Part shown: piece by piece, positions 12,115-25,600 of the stretch
How the letters are laid out: each line of letters starts with the position of its first letter
How positions within the stretch are numbered: position 1 is the stretch's first letter
From: Physcomitrium patens
Lineage: Eukaryota > Streptophyta > Bryopsida > Funariales > Funariaceae
Assembly (NCBI RefSeq): GCF_000002425.4
Contig: NC_037264.1
Span: forward strand, 16,489,391 to 16,553,390
DNA length: 64,000 nucleotides
Direction: 5' to 3'
Made by a program: the position numbers and the translations under genes
Notes under the pieces: generated by a model
Seen by the model: the letters and a program-made list of their open reading frames with translations, nothing else
Told to the model about the DNA's origin: nothing
Database searches by the model: none

Positions 12115-13240
12115 ACCTTATTGTTTTTCTGGCCAATAAGTGATGATGAACTCGAATCTTGATAAAGACATGCTCCAACAAGCTTGACGACGATGTAATA
12201 CACGTGCTGACATAAAATACTGGAGGTTCTTATGATCCATATGTATGGTGATTGGACTGGAAGCACCTTCTAGATAATGACACCATTCTTAAAAAGAATC
12301 CATAATTGCAAGAAGTTCTTTATCATGGATCTCATAATTGATTTTTGCTGCTGAGAATTTTCTTGAATAAAAGGCTATTGGATGAAGTTTTTTATGTGTT
12401 TCCATTGTGACAAAACTACAGCCAGAGTAAAGTCTGATGCATCTGTTTTCATAAAGAACGCTTTGGAAAAATCAACACGATACAAGATTGGTGCAGAAAC
12501 AAACGCTGTCTTCAAAGATTCAAAAATAACTTTTGCTTCTTGATTCCATTGGAATTTGTCTTTACAAGTCAAATGTGTAAGTGGAGCTGCAACTCGAGAG
12601 AAGTTTTTAATAAAGATCCGATAGTAGTTGGCAAATTCCAAAAAGCATTGGATATCTCTTATCGTTTTTGGGATCATCCAATCTATAATAGTTTGAACTT
12701 TCTTAGGATCCATCATAAGTCCATCATTTGAAATGATGTAACCTAAGAAATCGACTTGAGTAGTATAGAATATACACTTTTCTATCTTGGCATAGAGTCC
12801 TCCATCTCTTAATTTTTGTAACACATGACGAACATGAAGTTCATGTTTTTCTGGATTCTTAGAATAGATCAAGATGTTGTCTAGATAACAGACCAAAAAA
12901 TCATCCAAAAACTCTCAAAAAACATCATTCATTAGATGTTGAAAAGCTGCTAGTGCATTTGTAAGTCCAAAAGATATGACGTTGTATTCAAAATGTCCAT
13001 ACCTAGTTCGAAATGCACTCTTCCATTCATCTCCTTTTTGATGCGTACTAGATTGTATACTCCCTGGAGATCCATTTTTGTATATATCTAAGCTTGATTA
13101 AGCTGATCAAGAAGTCCAGATATTAAAAGTAGTGGATACTTGTTCTTGATGGTAATCTTATTGAGTCTTCAATAATCAACACACATCCATAATGATCTAT
13201 CTTTTTTCTTTATAAATAGAATTGGAGCTCCTGCCGGAGA
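12115..13240 (-). pseudogene. Element B: reverse transcriptase and RNase H
   Basis: The frame at 12375-12908 contains CYLDNILIYSKNPEKHELHV, the transcriptase catalytic box region, then the connection (DFLGYIISNDGLMMDPKKVQ, FLEFANYYRIFIKNFSRVAAPL) and the start of RNase H ([16 protein letters not shown]). Upstream words near 13169-13250 (FIKKKDRSLWMCVDY) are the transcriptase N-terminal part. It is broken. Confidence 0.85.
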
Positions 13241-14034
13241 TTTAGAATGGCATATGAAATTCTTAGCTAGATTTTCTTCAATATACTCCTTGAGTTCAAT
13301 CAACTCATTTTGTGATAAACTGTAGATTGGTCCGAATGACAGTTGTACTCCTTCTTGAAGGTCAATTGAGCAATCATAGGAACGATGTTTCGGGAGTATA
13401 TCTACATTTTTTTTTTGGAATATATCTTGAAATTCTTGATATTGGCTTGGAATGCCACTTGAAGTCTTTTCACCAATAGAAACAGGTGTGGCATAAATAA
13501 TATATGGTGATTCTTTCATAGCAACATGCAAGAAAGCTTTTGCACCTATAAACATGGGTTTAATTGAATTAGACTTATGATTCTCTACTTGATTAATTAC
13601 ACTTTTAGTTATACGTTTAGAAAAAGTAAGAGTTCAAGAAATCCAATCTATTTGAGGATTATATTTTTCTAACTACGATAAACCTAAGATGATTGGATTA
13701 GAGGGAGATATAATGATATTAAATACTACAAAGTTATTATGACCATTGATTATTATTTCTATAGGAAGGATTTCATGAGTAATATCTCCAGAAGACAATG
13801 GATGACCATCTATGACTTCTATATGTACAAGTTTAGTTTTCTTTACTAAAGATATGCTATGACTTTTAATAAATTCTTAATCTAAGAAACACGCTGAGGC
13901 TCTTGAATCATACAAGACAGAGGCTTTATAATGTTTAGGTCCTAAAATAACATTTAATGTAAAACAAGGAGAGGGCTCTGAGGAGAGAATAGAACCTTTA
14001 CAAGATGTTGTGCAAGGTTCAAGCTACATGATCT
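13241..14034 (-). pseudogene. Element B: protease and linker to reverse transcriptase
   Basis: The frame at 13169-13555 reads IPSQYQEFQDIFQKKNVDILPKHRSYDCSIDL, the gypsy linker leading into the transcriptase. The stretch to about 14000 corresponds to the aspartic protease of F and G (LLDSGAS-type site there) and matches 38650-39100 of D. It is broken. Confidence 0.7.
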
Positions 14035-15060
14035 CTATTGTAACTGGACAAATTCATTTTCTGACATATTATCTTCTTTCACAGCTATACTCCTCATTTT
14101 GTAGTTGCATCGTTTCTTTGGACAATGTTGAGCAATGTATTTTGGTTCTCCATAATATAAACATAATCCTTTTTGATGACGATGAGTTTTTTCTTGCTCA
14201 ATAAGAGGTTTGAAATGTACTGCATCAATTTGCATATCATCTACTTCCGAATGTATGTGTTGAAGAGGTGTTGGTATTGCCATTGAATTATAGTAACGTT
14301 GAGGTCCACTTATACGATTCTCAGATCAAAATTCAAAAAGGCGATTGTTACACTTACAAGCAAAGTCAATTGCTTGACTCAATGTTTGAGGATCAGATAA
14401 GTTGAGCATTAATTTTTTTACCTCATATTGTAATCCATAGATAAATTGGCTAATAAATGCAGCATTATCTTACTTGATATCAATTGCAAGTTGTCAAAAT
14501 TGTGAAGCATACATCATTATTGATCGATTGCCTTGTTGTAAAATACAGATCTTATTGGTTGCAACACGAATTACATCATGTTTTTCATACATGGATCAAA
14601 ACTCTACTAAAAAAGTATCTAAATTATCCAATATTGGATCTTGCATTCAAGAAGAGATAAAAACCACGATAGTGCTGAACCAGAAAGAAGCGTACCAATG
14701 AATCTAACTTACGATCCTAGAGCTGGCTAGCTTTGGGGTTGAAGTTCAATCACAAGTTGTACTTGATTGATAAATCCTCGAAACTTGGATCTGGTACCAT
14801 CAAACTTCTCGAATAGGGTAATTCTTAGTTCTCTAACACTGAAAGGGCATTCTTCCAAAGGAGAAAGGACATGGTTTGGTGTAGGTGTTGAAGCAGCTCC
14901 AACCATTTCTATATCTTCACTTCCTGCCAATCTTGTTGCTCCTTGTGGTGGTGAATTGAGTTGATGCTTTATAAGCATGAACTCCCTCAATTAATCTTGC
15001 ATTTGTGCCATTACACTCTTCATTTCAACAATTTCTGCCATGATAACACTTAGAAAAGAG
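14035..15060 (-). pseudogene. Element B: gag remnant
   Basis: Two minus-strand frames show gag. The one at 14035-14283 has a zinc-knuckle-like GLCLYYGEPKYIAQHCPKK stretch. The one at 14727-14990 has LRITLFEKFDGTRSKFRGFINQVQLVIELQP, the retrotransposon gag entry motif (F.G....F..F...) seen also in D. The nucleocapsid end therefore lies next to the protease, as usual. It is broken. Confidence 0.8.
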
Positions 15061-15252
15061 AAAATGTCTAATTTTGCTCAAGACAAATAGAAGAGAGGAC
15101 TTGAGAATAAAGAAAATACTAAGGACAATATCAGTTTAGAAGAGGGTAATCTACAACTTCTTACATGCTTATATCTTATAAAAAAAATGAGTAATCCACT
15201 CTTAATCAAGATTAGACAAAGGTCTGATATTATAGGTGTATTCTTGTCAATC
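15061..15252 (-). other. Element B leader with primer-binding-site-like motif
   Basis: This lies between gag and the 5' LTR. In sense, a tatcagacc motif (near 15210-15225) resembles the initiator-methionine tRNA site (tggtatcagagc), but it sits about 25 bases from the LTR rather than adjacent. Family 2 shows the same offset (atatcagagct near 28387-28399), so the spacing appears to be a shared feature or the real LTR end lies nearer. Confidence 0.45.
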
Positions 15253-15813
15253 TGTCAAAGACAAGAACTCGATGAAAAAATAATTCAAACAAGTGAGCCT
15301 TCACTCAAAGAAAGATAACAAATATAAATAAACTAAGTATATATATTGAAAGAGAAACTAGAATGGCTATTGCCAAAAGATAAGAAAACTAGAGACCCTT
15401 GAAACTAGACTTGAAGCAAGAAAGGAGTTGACAAGAGTGAAGAAGGCTTCACTCTCGTCTCTATATATACTATCTAACTAGAGGCTACGTGGTGACGTTC
15501 TATAGGACCTTCAATATGTGTTGACTTTGTAGGACACATGCTTTGACTTACAAGGCAAGTTTGTCTACATGTGGGCTACATAGTTAGCTTGGTCTTCAAG
15601 CTAACAATATGTGTGGTACATGGCCAACTTGTTGATCATGTTTCTAATCCAAAAAGTTAATTAAAGACACCTATGAAGTTAAAGCAGCATCTATGAAGCT
15701 TCTAGAAAGCTTCCATATCAAATACTATAGAATTAACTTATTTTTACCTACTTTTACTTATTTCTACCTATTTGTATATGTAATTACTTGCTTACATGAG
15801 TATGTCCGTGACA
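15253..15813 (-). repeat. 5' LTR of element B
   Basis: Matches 7653-8212 end to end and finishes gtatgtccgtgaca just before the duplicated CAAGG. It holds TATATATA at about 15462-15470 with the hairpin beside it, and, further upstream in sense, a GAAgcTTCtaGAA triple at 15695-15707. Confidence 0.9.
15695..15707 (-). promoter_or_regulatory. Single heat-shock-element-like triple in the 5' LTR of B
   Basis: GAAgcTTCtaGAA is a perfect three-unit heat-shock element by pattern, about 230 bp upstream of the TATA box in sense. The 3' LTR has one extra base between units at the same place (8095-8108). One triple is weaker evidence than the arrays of family 2. Confidence 0.4.
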
Positions 15814-17042
15814 CAAGGATCCAATCACACAATTCCTATTGTATCTAGATAAACACGTTTTTTGACATATTGTCATTTTTGACATTCATACTCTTCATTT
15901 TATAATTATGTCGCTTCTTTGAATAATATTAAGTAGTGTGTTTAGATTTTTTACAATATAAATACAATCCTTCTTGATGGCAATGAGTCTTTTCCTGCTC
16001 AATGAAAGATTTGAAATGTACTACATCAATTTGTATATCCTCTACTTTTAAATATATGTATTGAGGAGGCATTGTTGTTGCCATTGAATTATAATAACAT
16101 TGAGGCTCACTTGTCGAGCTCTCAGATCAAAATTTAAAAAATCAATTGTCATGCTTCACAGCAAAGTCAATCACCTTATTCAATGTTTGAGGATTAAGTG
16201 AGTTGAGCATCAATTTCTTTACTTCATATTATAGTCCATAGAAAAATTTTCTAATAAGTGCAGCATCATCTCACTTGATATCACTTACAAGTTGTCAAAA
16301 TTATGAAGCATATAATATTACGAATTGATTGTTTTTTTACAAAATATGGATCTTATTGGTTACAATATAAGTTGCATCATATTCTCTATACATGGATCAA
16401 AAATTTGTAAAAAAATCTTCCAAATTATCCAATATTGAATCTTATTGTTCAAAAAAAGATGAAAACTATGATAATACTGAATCTGAAAGAAGTGTACCAA
16501 TGAATCTAACTTATGATCTTAGAGTTAAATAGCTTTGGGATTTAAGTTCAATCACAAGTTGTACTTGATTGATATATCTTCAAAACTTAAATCTTGTACC
16601 ATCAAACTTCTCATGTAGGACAAATCTCAGTTCTTTAGTAACAAAAGGATGTTCTACTATGGAAAAAAGAATGTAATTTGATATAGATGTTGAAGCGACT
16701 CCAATCATATTTGTATCTTCACTTCTTGTCATTTATGTTACTCTAGATGGCAATAAACTAATTTAATATATTGCAAGCATCAACTCCTTCAATTGCTCTT
16801 GCATTTGTGCCATTTACTCTTCATTTCAAGAAGCTCTACTATAATGACACTTAGAAAAAAAATGCCTAATATTGCTCAAGACAAAAAAAAGGGAAGACTT
16901 AAAAATATTAAGAATAATATTAATTTAGAAGAGAGTAATTTTTAACTTCTAATATGCTTATATCTTATCAAGAAAAAAAAATAATCCACTTTTAATCAAA
17001 AAAAGACAAAGCTCTAATATTATAAATGTACTCTTGTTAATC
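15814..17042 (-). pseudogene. Element A: gag remnant and leader
   Basis: The sequence of A resumes after B's duplicated CAAGG. About 15820-16860 parallels the gag of B (14035-15060) almost word for word but with far more decay; no long frame survives. About 16860-17042 is the leader, with a tataatattagagct motif at the place of the primer site. The gag continuation fixes the insertion point of B to the gag-protease junction of A. Confidence 0.75.
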
Positions 17043-17578
17043 TATCAATAACATGAACTAGAAGAAGATGCATAAATCTAGAAAATTGATATTAAAAGAA
17101 AAGTGAAAAAATAGAAATAAAGTAGTATATATATTAAAGGAAAACTAGAATGACTATTGTTAAAAGACAAAGAAACTAGAGACTCATGAATTTAGACTAG
17201 AAGGAAGAAATGAATTGACAAGTATGAAGAAGGCTTCATTCTTGCCTTTATATATACTATCTATCTAAGATCTATGTGATGACTTTCTATAAGATCTTCA
17301 AAAACATGTTGGCTTTGCATGACACATATCTTAACTTGCAAAGCAAGTTTTCTATATGGTTGCCACAAAGTTAATTTTTTTTACAAGCTATCAATAGGTG
17401 TGACACATGATAGCTTGTTGACCATGTTTCTAACCTATCAATCAATTACAAACATATATAAAGTCAAAACAGTGTCTAAAAAGCTTCAAGGAGGCTTTTC
17501 TAGAAGATATTATGAAATTAATCTACTTTTACCTAATTCTACCTACTTAAGTAATGAAAAGGTATATATCCATGATAA
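17043..17578 (-). repeat. 5' LTR of element A
   Basis: Matches 134-669. It has the same TATA-like region (tttatatatactatc near 17248) and hairpin, and ends ggtatatatccatgata. The next bases, atatcatatctgctc, belong to the chromodomain region of element C, so the LTR edge is well defined. Confidence 0.8.
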
Positions 17579-20500
17579 TATCATATCTGCTCTAATGAAC
17601 AAAATATTTGAAACTATTTTGGCACCGCCTTGAGTCTAAGACTTCTTTCACCTCAATCTCTTGATTATTATCCACTTCAATAGAATAAGGTGGGTTTTGT
17701 CTTCTTCCTAAGATATTTACTATCATATGATTCAAGAAAAGATACATAAAATATGAGATGGATCTTCATAAATTTTAGTAGATATAATCAATAACCAATT
17801 AGATTGATTTATTTATAAATAGAAAATAGCTCAAGTCTACAATAATCCAACTTATCACAAAAGTGGCTACTCTTAATATTGCAACAAAGTAACCATATCT
17901 TATTGCCAATGTGGAATTAAAGTTGTTCTTTGAAATAGACATCTTTGTTGGTCTTTTTTTTTTTATTCTTGAGTTTTTTTTAATTATACCTTTATTATTA
18001 TATGTAGCTCAAATAAATAATTTGTCAAATCTTTTGTTGTAGGATTATTAATTTTTATAAAATCAAAAGTACCTAATCATTGATGATAATCATAATTAAT
18101 AAAAAAATTATTTATTAAGTAGAAGAATAAATCATTTTATTATAAGAAAATTCTATCAATAGTAAATAGTTATTCAATCATCTTGTTAATATTTGATGGT
18201 ACACCTCAAATATTGTTCCAAAACTTGGTTTATTTGCTCTATTTATCTATTGGTTTGGAAGTAAAAAGTCAAAGATAACTTTATGTCCATCTTTAAAATC
18301 TTAAAAATAATTCTTTAAAATCTTGATACAAATTGAGTATTCCTATTTGATATAATATCTTTGAATAATCTATGATAATAATAGATGTTTTCAAAAAAAA
18401 ACTTAGTTAGTTTTTTTACTTGTGATAGATTTTGTACATAGTAAAAAATATGACATCTTGATAAAACAATCTATTATCATAAATATAGAATCATAAAAAC
18501 TTGAGATTCAAAGATTTATGATAAAATCCATAGAAACAGAAGACTATACTTGTTTTAGAATAGGTTATGGTTGAAGAAGTCTATAAGATCGATGATGAAG
18601 AATTTTTGATCTTGAATAAACATCACATGATTATATAAAGTCTTTGACTGCTTTCTACATTTGAAGCCACCAAAAATCTCTAGATATTAGCTCTAAAGTC
18701 TTCTTGTATCCAAAATGTTTGGTTGTTGAAAAGTCATGATGAGCTTAAAGAGCATGTAATTGTGCTTCATCTTCTAGAATATATATAATTGCCCCTTGAA
18801 ATAGAATATTATTTTTGAACTTAAACTTTGAAGTATTATGAGATTTAAAAAAATTATTCTTAATATCATGAATAAGAAGATCAAAAGACATACTCAATTG
18901 AACTTGCTTGAAATTTTTTTAATCAATAGTCAATGTTGATTTCATTACTTGAAGATAAAAATCCTCTAACTTCAAAAGAATCATTCTTTATTAATCAAGA
19001 ATTGCATGTCTTTTTTTAATATAAAATAAGAATTTTTTGAAAGGATGTTTAACAAATCTTATTATTTTTCAGATTGCAAAGTGATCTTGAAATCAAATCT
19101 TTGGTAAAAACATGATCTAATAAGTCTAGTGACAATTCAAAATATGTATTGATATGAAATATTTGAGACTCTTGTGATTAATATATATAATGACTAGACT
19201 AGAAATACCTTCTAGATAATGATTTTATTTTTGAAATAAATCTTCAATTGTAAGAAGTTCTTTATTATAGATCTTGAAGGTGATTTCTATAAGTGAAATT
19301 ATTTTGGAATAAAAATCTATTAAGTAGAACTTGTTATTTGTTCCCATTTGTAATAACATTACATCAATATCAAAGTTTGATGCATTTATTTCTATAAAAT
19401 TGATGAGTGTAAAATTGATATAGAAATAAATGTTATATTTAAAGCTTCAAAAGATGTTCAAATTTCTTTGCTCTACTTAAGTTTGTTCTTACTAATCAAA
19501 CATATATGAGAAATTATAATTTGAATTTTTTTTTAATAAAGATCCATTAACAATTAAAAATTCCAAAAAATATTACACATCTCTAATTATTTTTGAAATC
19601 TTCTAATCTATGATAGTTTAGATTTTCTTAAGATTCATTATAAGGCCATTGATTGAAATGATATATCTTAAAAAATTAACTTGAATAGTGAGAAATATAC
19701 ACTTTTCTACCTTGGTATATAATCTTACATCTAGTAGTTTTTGTAATATATAACAAATATGAAGTTCATGTTCTTTTTTATTCTTAGAATAAATTAAGAT
19801 ATTATTTATATATCAAATAACAAAGTTATTAAAGAACTTACAAAAGACATCATTTATTAAATATTGAAAAGCAATTAGTACATTTGTGAGTCGAAAAGAT
19901 ATGACATTATATTCAAATTGCCCATATCTACTTTGAAATGCAATTCTTCATTCATCTCATTTTTTAATACATATTAGATTATATGTTCTTCATAAATCTA
20001 TTTTTATAAAAATCTTAATTTTATTTAATTAATGAAAAATTCTTAAAATCAAAGATAGAAGATACTTATTTTTTATGATAATCTTGTTCAATTCTTAATT
20101 ATCTAGACACATTTATAAAGTTTTTATTTTTATTTTTATTTTTATTTTTTTTAAATAAGATAAAAGTTTTTTTTAGAAATTTAGAATTGTGTATAAATTT
20201 CTTAGCCAAGTTCTTGTCAATGTATTCTTTCAATGCAATCAACTCATTATGAGATAAGTTATAAATTGGTCCTAATAGTAATTGGACTTCTTCTTAAAGA
20301 TTGATTGAACACTCATAGAGACAATTCTTTAGAAGAATATCTATATTCTTTTCAAAAGTGTCTTTATAATCTTAGTAGAGGCTTGGAATATCTGTTGAAA
20401 TCTCTTCTCTATCAAAAATAGGTGTGGTATATATAACAAAAGTTGGCCCTTTTTTTGCAACATGCATAAAAATTCTTTCACTTACCAATAAAGGTTTGGA

Positions 20501-22273
20501 TGTATTAAACTTATGGATTTCTACTTGACTAGCAAAAAATTAGATTAAACTACAAAAAAAATGAAGGTTATAAGAAATCTAGTCTATTTTAAGGTTATAT
20601 TTTTTTAGCCATGATAATTCTAAAATAACTATATTAGAAGAAAATTTAATCACATTAAATATAACTAAATTATTATGAGCTTTAATTGCTACATCTAAAG
20701 GAACTATTTTATAGATAATGTCTCCAAAAGGTAATAGACAACCATCTATGACTTTTGCATGTAAAGATTTATTTTTATTAATTAAAGATGTTTCTTGTTT
20801 TTTAACAAAAGGTTCATCTATAAAAACAATCTAAGGCTCTGGAATCTAGTAAGGCAAAGTCTTTGTAATTTTTTAAATTCTAAACAAACTTCTATTATAA
20901 AATAAGATGAGGGATTTGAAAAAAGAATATGAACTTTATTAGATATTATATAAGATTTCAATTGCACAGTCCTTACTATAGGTAGATTTTTTTTTTTGAC
21001 ACAATATTTTCTTTCGCAAATATATTCTTTATTATAAGATTATGTTGCTTCTTTGAATAATATTCAACAATGTGCTTAGGTTTTCTACAATTTAAGTATA
21101 AATCTTCTTGACAATGCCAAGTCTTTTCTTGCTTAATAAGAGATTTAAAACATATCATATCAAATTATATAGATTTTAGTTTAAATGACTAAGTTTTTAC
21201 AAACTTAGAAGTTATCGCCATAACTTGACTTCTACTTCTTCAACCAAATCTTTGTTCTTGGTATTTTTTAAAGAATCAATTATTATATATAATGGCTTTA
21301 GTAATAAATTATTATAATGAATCTATTCTTGGCATTATCAATAATAAATATTTGATATTTTCTTTTAATCCATATCAAAATTGATGGATAAGAGCTTTGT
21401 CATTTTAATGAATATCATAAGTAAGGTTTTAGAATTTTGTAGCATCTATGGTGGCTAAACATGATCTTTACTATAAAGATAGGAGTTTGATTTCTACTAT
21501 CCTTTCTTGATTATTTTCTCAAAATGTGGCTATAAAGACTTCTAAGAATGAATTTAGACTGTAAAAGAATTATGAATTCTTTTCTAATAAAGATATAAAC
21601 TAAGACACAATACTTCTTCATAGAAGTACACCTATAAATCCAACTTGAGTAAATCTATCACAATATTAAGAAAGATATAACCTTAAATAGAGTTTTACTT
21701 CTTGTAGAAATCCTTGAAGTTTTGATCTTATTTCATTAAACTTTTTTAACATACTTATCCTTGCCTCCCTCATATTTATAGAAATATGGTTTTTTACATT
21801 CAATTATAAATTTCATCTTCTTGCTTCTTTCAATTATATAACTTTTCAATATAGAGTTTCAACCTTATTATTGATTTCTTTCATAGGCATAAAAATACTA
21901 CTTCTATAGTTCATATTAAAAATATATGAGATTTTGACTCTAAGAATATTAACAAGCTCATAAAGATCTGTAATAGTTACAAACCTATTCTCTCTTTTTC
22001 TATGAATAGCATTCATAATTTTTCTTTCTATAGATAATTCAAATAAAATCAAAAATCAAATTAGAGAAGTTTAAGCTCAACCTCTAATATCAAATGAAAA
22101 TTTCTACAAAGAAATATAGTCTACTTTTTTTAAAGAAAATAATTAGTATTTAAAAAATTAAAAGTTAGTTTAAAGGTGGGTAGTTTGTTACCTTCAAAAT
22201 ATAATAATAGAAGTAGACTAATCCACTCACTTCTAAAAAAAACAAAAATAATAAGTTAGTACTCTCATAAAAT
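17579..22273 (-). mobile_element. Element C, right part: decayed gag-pol of family 1
   Basis: By collinearity with B and D this runs, on the minus strand, chromodomain (17579-17800), integrase (to about 19050), RNase H (to about 19500), transcriptase (to about 20200), protease (to about 20950) and gag (to about 22090), then leader. A few words survive: a knuckle-like segment near 20976-21158 and, near 21846-22052, the gag start resembling MEGKIMDATLNE of D. It is the most AT-rich and broken family 1 copy here. A TTTTTA run lies at 20121-20152. Confidence 0.75.
20121..20152. repeat. TTTTTA microsatellite
   Basis: Five or more units of tttttat in the transcriptase region of C. A simple-sequence expansion with no evident role. 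Confidence 0.8.
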
Positions 22274-22519
22274 TTTCAAAAGCATGAATTTCAAAGAACT
22301 AAAAGATTAATAAATTCTTTTTTTAATCAGACAGATTAAAAAAATCACTCAAAGATGGTATAATATTAAACTAGAATGACTATTGCTAATGACAAGAAAA
22401 TTAGAAAGTCTTGAAATAAGACCAAGGACTACAAAGGCATTGACAAGAATGAAGAAGACTTCACTCTTGCCTCTATATATACTATCTAGCTAAAAGCTAT
22501 ATAGCCACGTTTTAAACAA
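22274..22519 (-). repeat. 5' LTR of element C, truncated
   Basis: Matches the first half of the other family 1 LTRs: an actagaatgactattgc stretch, the hairpin near 22447-22475 and ctatatatactatctagc. Homology stops near 22519, about 290 bp short of the expected end, so C has lost its outer edge. Confidence 0.7.
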
Positions 22520-22614
22520 TTTCTAATATTTTATTTTAAAAAATAATTTAATTAAAAAAAAACATTTTTATTAAAAAAAACTAAAGAAGATGATGAGGTA
22601 AAAGTATGAATAAG
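22520..22614. other. AT-rich spacer between C and F
   Basis: Ninety-five bases of A/T-rich DNA with no match to the repeats around it. ATAAG at 22610-22614 is the left target duplication of element F. Confidence 0.5.
22610..22614. repeat. Target-site duplication of element F, left copy (ATAAG)
   Basis: ATAAG here is repeated at 28821-28825 directly after the right LTR of F. Confidence 0.85.
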
Positions 22615-25600
22615 TATCACGGACACAGAAATATAGACTTGAGATCTAACAAGAAGTTCAAGAAGAACTGGCAAGAACTAGATTAATCAAATGAATACAA
22701 GAACAACCCTAGAGAGGTGAGCTAGAGCTCCAAGAGATGTATTGTCGAGACTGAAGAATTCTTCAGCCTCGATTCCAATATATACTCCTATTTAGGAAGC
22801 TTCTCAAGTAACTTCTACCAACTAGGAAGCTTCTAGAAGGTTCCAGAGACTTGCTTCTAGAAGGTTCTAGAAACTTGTCTCTAGAAGGTTCCAAGGACTA
22901 TGTCCCTAACATCTTCTACCAACTAGGAAGCTTCTAGAAGGTCCCAGAGACTTTTCTTCTAGAAGATTCTAGAAACTTGTCTCTAAAAGGTTCTAAGGAC
23001 TATGCCCCTAACATCTTCTACTAACTAAGAAGCATCTAGAAGATTCCAGAGACTTGCTTCTAGAAGATTCTAGAAACTTGTCTCTAAAAGGTTTTAGAGA
23101 CATCACCCCCTCCTTTAGCTTTGAGGTCTCTGAGAAGCAATGTTGTTGTTAATCAATATCAACGTAAGAAAATGAAGATCTGTCGTATAACGTCTGCTAC
23201 GAACTCCAACTGTTGTTCACGAGGCAAGTGGTTCATCGGCCCTTGAAGCCAACGGTAGTGGCCCACTCTTTCGACTTCTGACCAAGCATGAACTTTCGTG
23301 TCCTCATTGTGAAATTGTCCTACAAACACGCCTTCTAGCTGACCATCGTAGGCAGGCTCGAACTCAAATACAATCACTAGTGATCGGTTATTCGGTATCC
23401 TCCGTCGTCGTCATGGTGTAGGCGGTTCTTCATCTCGGGGTTGCCTTCGTGAGCTAGTCGGTTGAGATAATCTGACTGGCATAGTATCTATCTCTTGGCT
23501 ATCCATATCAGAAGACCAAACTATGGCTATTGAAAAAATTCTATTTTATCTTAGAGAAAATAACTACATCAACTGCAAATTTTGGTCGTGCTCTCCCCCT
23601 TTCTTATATTCTTGGGTGAGTAAGCTTTAGAAAGAAGCTATCATCGAACCGGCTTAGGTTTATGAGATTGTTGTTGATGAAACTCCTGTACCTTTTACGA
23701 CACATTGGCAAGATTTTCAGCTGACTTCCACGTTCCCTCATTAATGTCATAGTCGCACCAATGAACAAGATACTCTAACTTATCCCACCTTCGTCGTGAA
23801 TCCAGTACCTTTTCAACCTTGTGTTCCTTGTGGTTCTCGATCTCAATACTAGGTGGCGGACATTGCACTCTTCCAAGAAAAGACGACTCTCGATAAGGCT
23901 CCAACAGAGAAACATGAAAGACTGGATGTACCTTCATAGAATCTGGTAATTCCAGACGGTACGCCACTGGATTGATTTGCTTCTGGATGATAAATGGTCC
24001 CAATCTTCAATAGTCCAACTTATCACATAGTTGCTTGGTCTTGATATTCCGTCAAAGAAGCCATACTTTATCTCAAATTTTGAAAGTAGGTGCTTGATTC
24101 CGAAATCTATCTACAAATGCCTTGTAGGATTCTTGAGCGGATTGTAATTGAAGCTTCAACCTATTTTGAAGCTCTGATAGTTGTTTCGCAAATCCTTCAG
24201 CTGCTGGATTGTTATTTGTTGACGGACTCAATAAATCAAGCTTTGAATGATACCCATAGTTGGAAAAGAATGGTGTGTATTGAGTCGACGCATGGAGGGT
24301 GTTGTTATATGCAAACTCGGCTAGCGGCAGATATGTGGTCCAATTGTCTTGCTGATAGTTGATGCTGCATCATAAATATTGTTCCAAGACTTGATTCACC
24401 CGTTCCATTTGGCCGTCAGTTTGAGGATGAAAAGCCAAAGAAAGCTTGATATCCACCTTCAATATCTCAAAGAGAGATCTCCAAAACTTTGATACGAACT
24501 GGGTTCCTCGATCTGATACAATATCATCTAGTAGTCCATGATATCGATACACATTATCGAGAAAGAGCCTTGCTATGACTTCACTGGACGATGTCTACTT
24601 GCAAGGGACAAAGTGCGCCATCTTTGTAAGCCGATCTACCATGACAAAGATGCTGTCAAATGAGTTCAATGATGACAGGTCCGTGATGAAGTCCATGGAA
24701 ATTGAAGACCATGGTCGACATAGAATCGGCACAGGCTGTAGGAGTCCCTAAGGGCAATGCCGAGGATTCTTTGATCTTAAACAAATGTCGCACGAGAGGA
24801 CAAAATCTTTCACATCCTTCCACATTTAAGGCCACTAAAAATCTCGAGAAATAAGCTCCAAGGTCTTGTTGAATCCAAAATGTCCCGCAGTTGGAAAATC
24901 GTGGCGAGATTGAAGAACTTGGAGTCGTGCTAGTCCTTTTGGGATATACAACTGCTCGTCAAAGTATAAAAGATCTTCCTCCTCCTTGAACTTGTCGTCA
25001 TTGGCACACTGCTTGATATCAATGGCTACTGAATCTTCAATGGTTATGGCACGTACCTTATTCAGGAAGTTAGCATCAATTGGCATAATAGTAGCGCAAA
25101 GTCGAAATTGCTCTTGCTTCAACAATGTCGTACATTGTTGATCAAACGCTGCTTCTCCAGCCTTTGGTACAAGATACGATCTCCTCGATAAGGCATCAGA
25201 TAATCCTTGCTGCTTTCCAGATTGATAAGTGATAACAAAGTCAAACCTAGATAGCGACATACTCCACTAAGCTTGATGTCAATTTAGAACTCGAGCTGAT
25301 ATGAAATATTCCAATTTCTTGTGATCTGTATATAAGGTTACTAGATGTGCAGTTCCTTCAAGAAAGTGATGCCATTCTTGGAAAGAATCCATTATAGCAA
25401 GAAGTTCCTTATCGTGGATCTCATAATTGATTTCAGCAGCAGAGAACTTTCGAGAATAGAATGCAACCGGATGGAGCTTCTTGTCTTTTTTCATTTGTGA
25501 AAGTACAACTTCCAAAGCAAAATCCGAAGCATCAGTTTCTAAATAAAAGGCCTTTGTAAAGTCTGAATGTACCGAGATTGGAGCCGTAATAAATGCAATC

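Larger units (their letters stand above)
7653..15813 (-). mobile_element. Element B: Ty3/gypsy chromodomain element, family 1, nested in A, broken
   Basis: A near-full-length chromovirus-type gypsy element: 3' LTR 7653-8212, purine tract, 3' accessory region, repeat X3 (8858-10626), chromodomain, integrase, RNase H, transcriptase, protease, gag, leader and 5' LTR 15253-15813, flanked by CAAGG on both sides. My hand alignment of the two LTRs shows roughly 34 substitutions in about 560 bp (around 6%), nearly all transitions, so B is the youngest family 1 copy here yet still old. It is broken, with about a dozen or more interruptions in gag-pol plus the X3 insertion. Confidence 0.9.
134..17578 (-). 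mobile_element. Element A: Ty3/gypsy chromodomain element, family 1, broken, with nested insertions
   Basis: A is a gypsy element on the minus strand, bounded by two LTRs of 536 bp each (134-669 and 17043-17578). Read in its own sense it runs 5' LTR, gag, protease, reverse transcriptase, RNase H, integrase, chromodomain, 3' region, 3' LTR. Element B (7653-15813) sits between its gag and protease parts. Repeat copies X1 and X2 interrupt its 3' half, and a stretch of integrase beside X2 is missing. Without the insertions it would be about 5.8 kb. It is heavily broken (many dozens of interruptions) and AT-rich, older than B and younger than C. Confidence 0.85.
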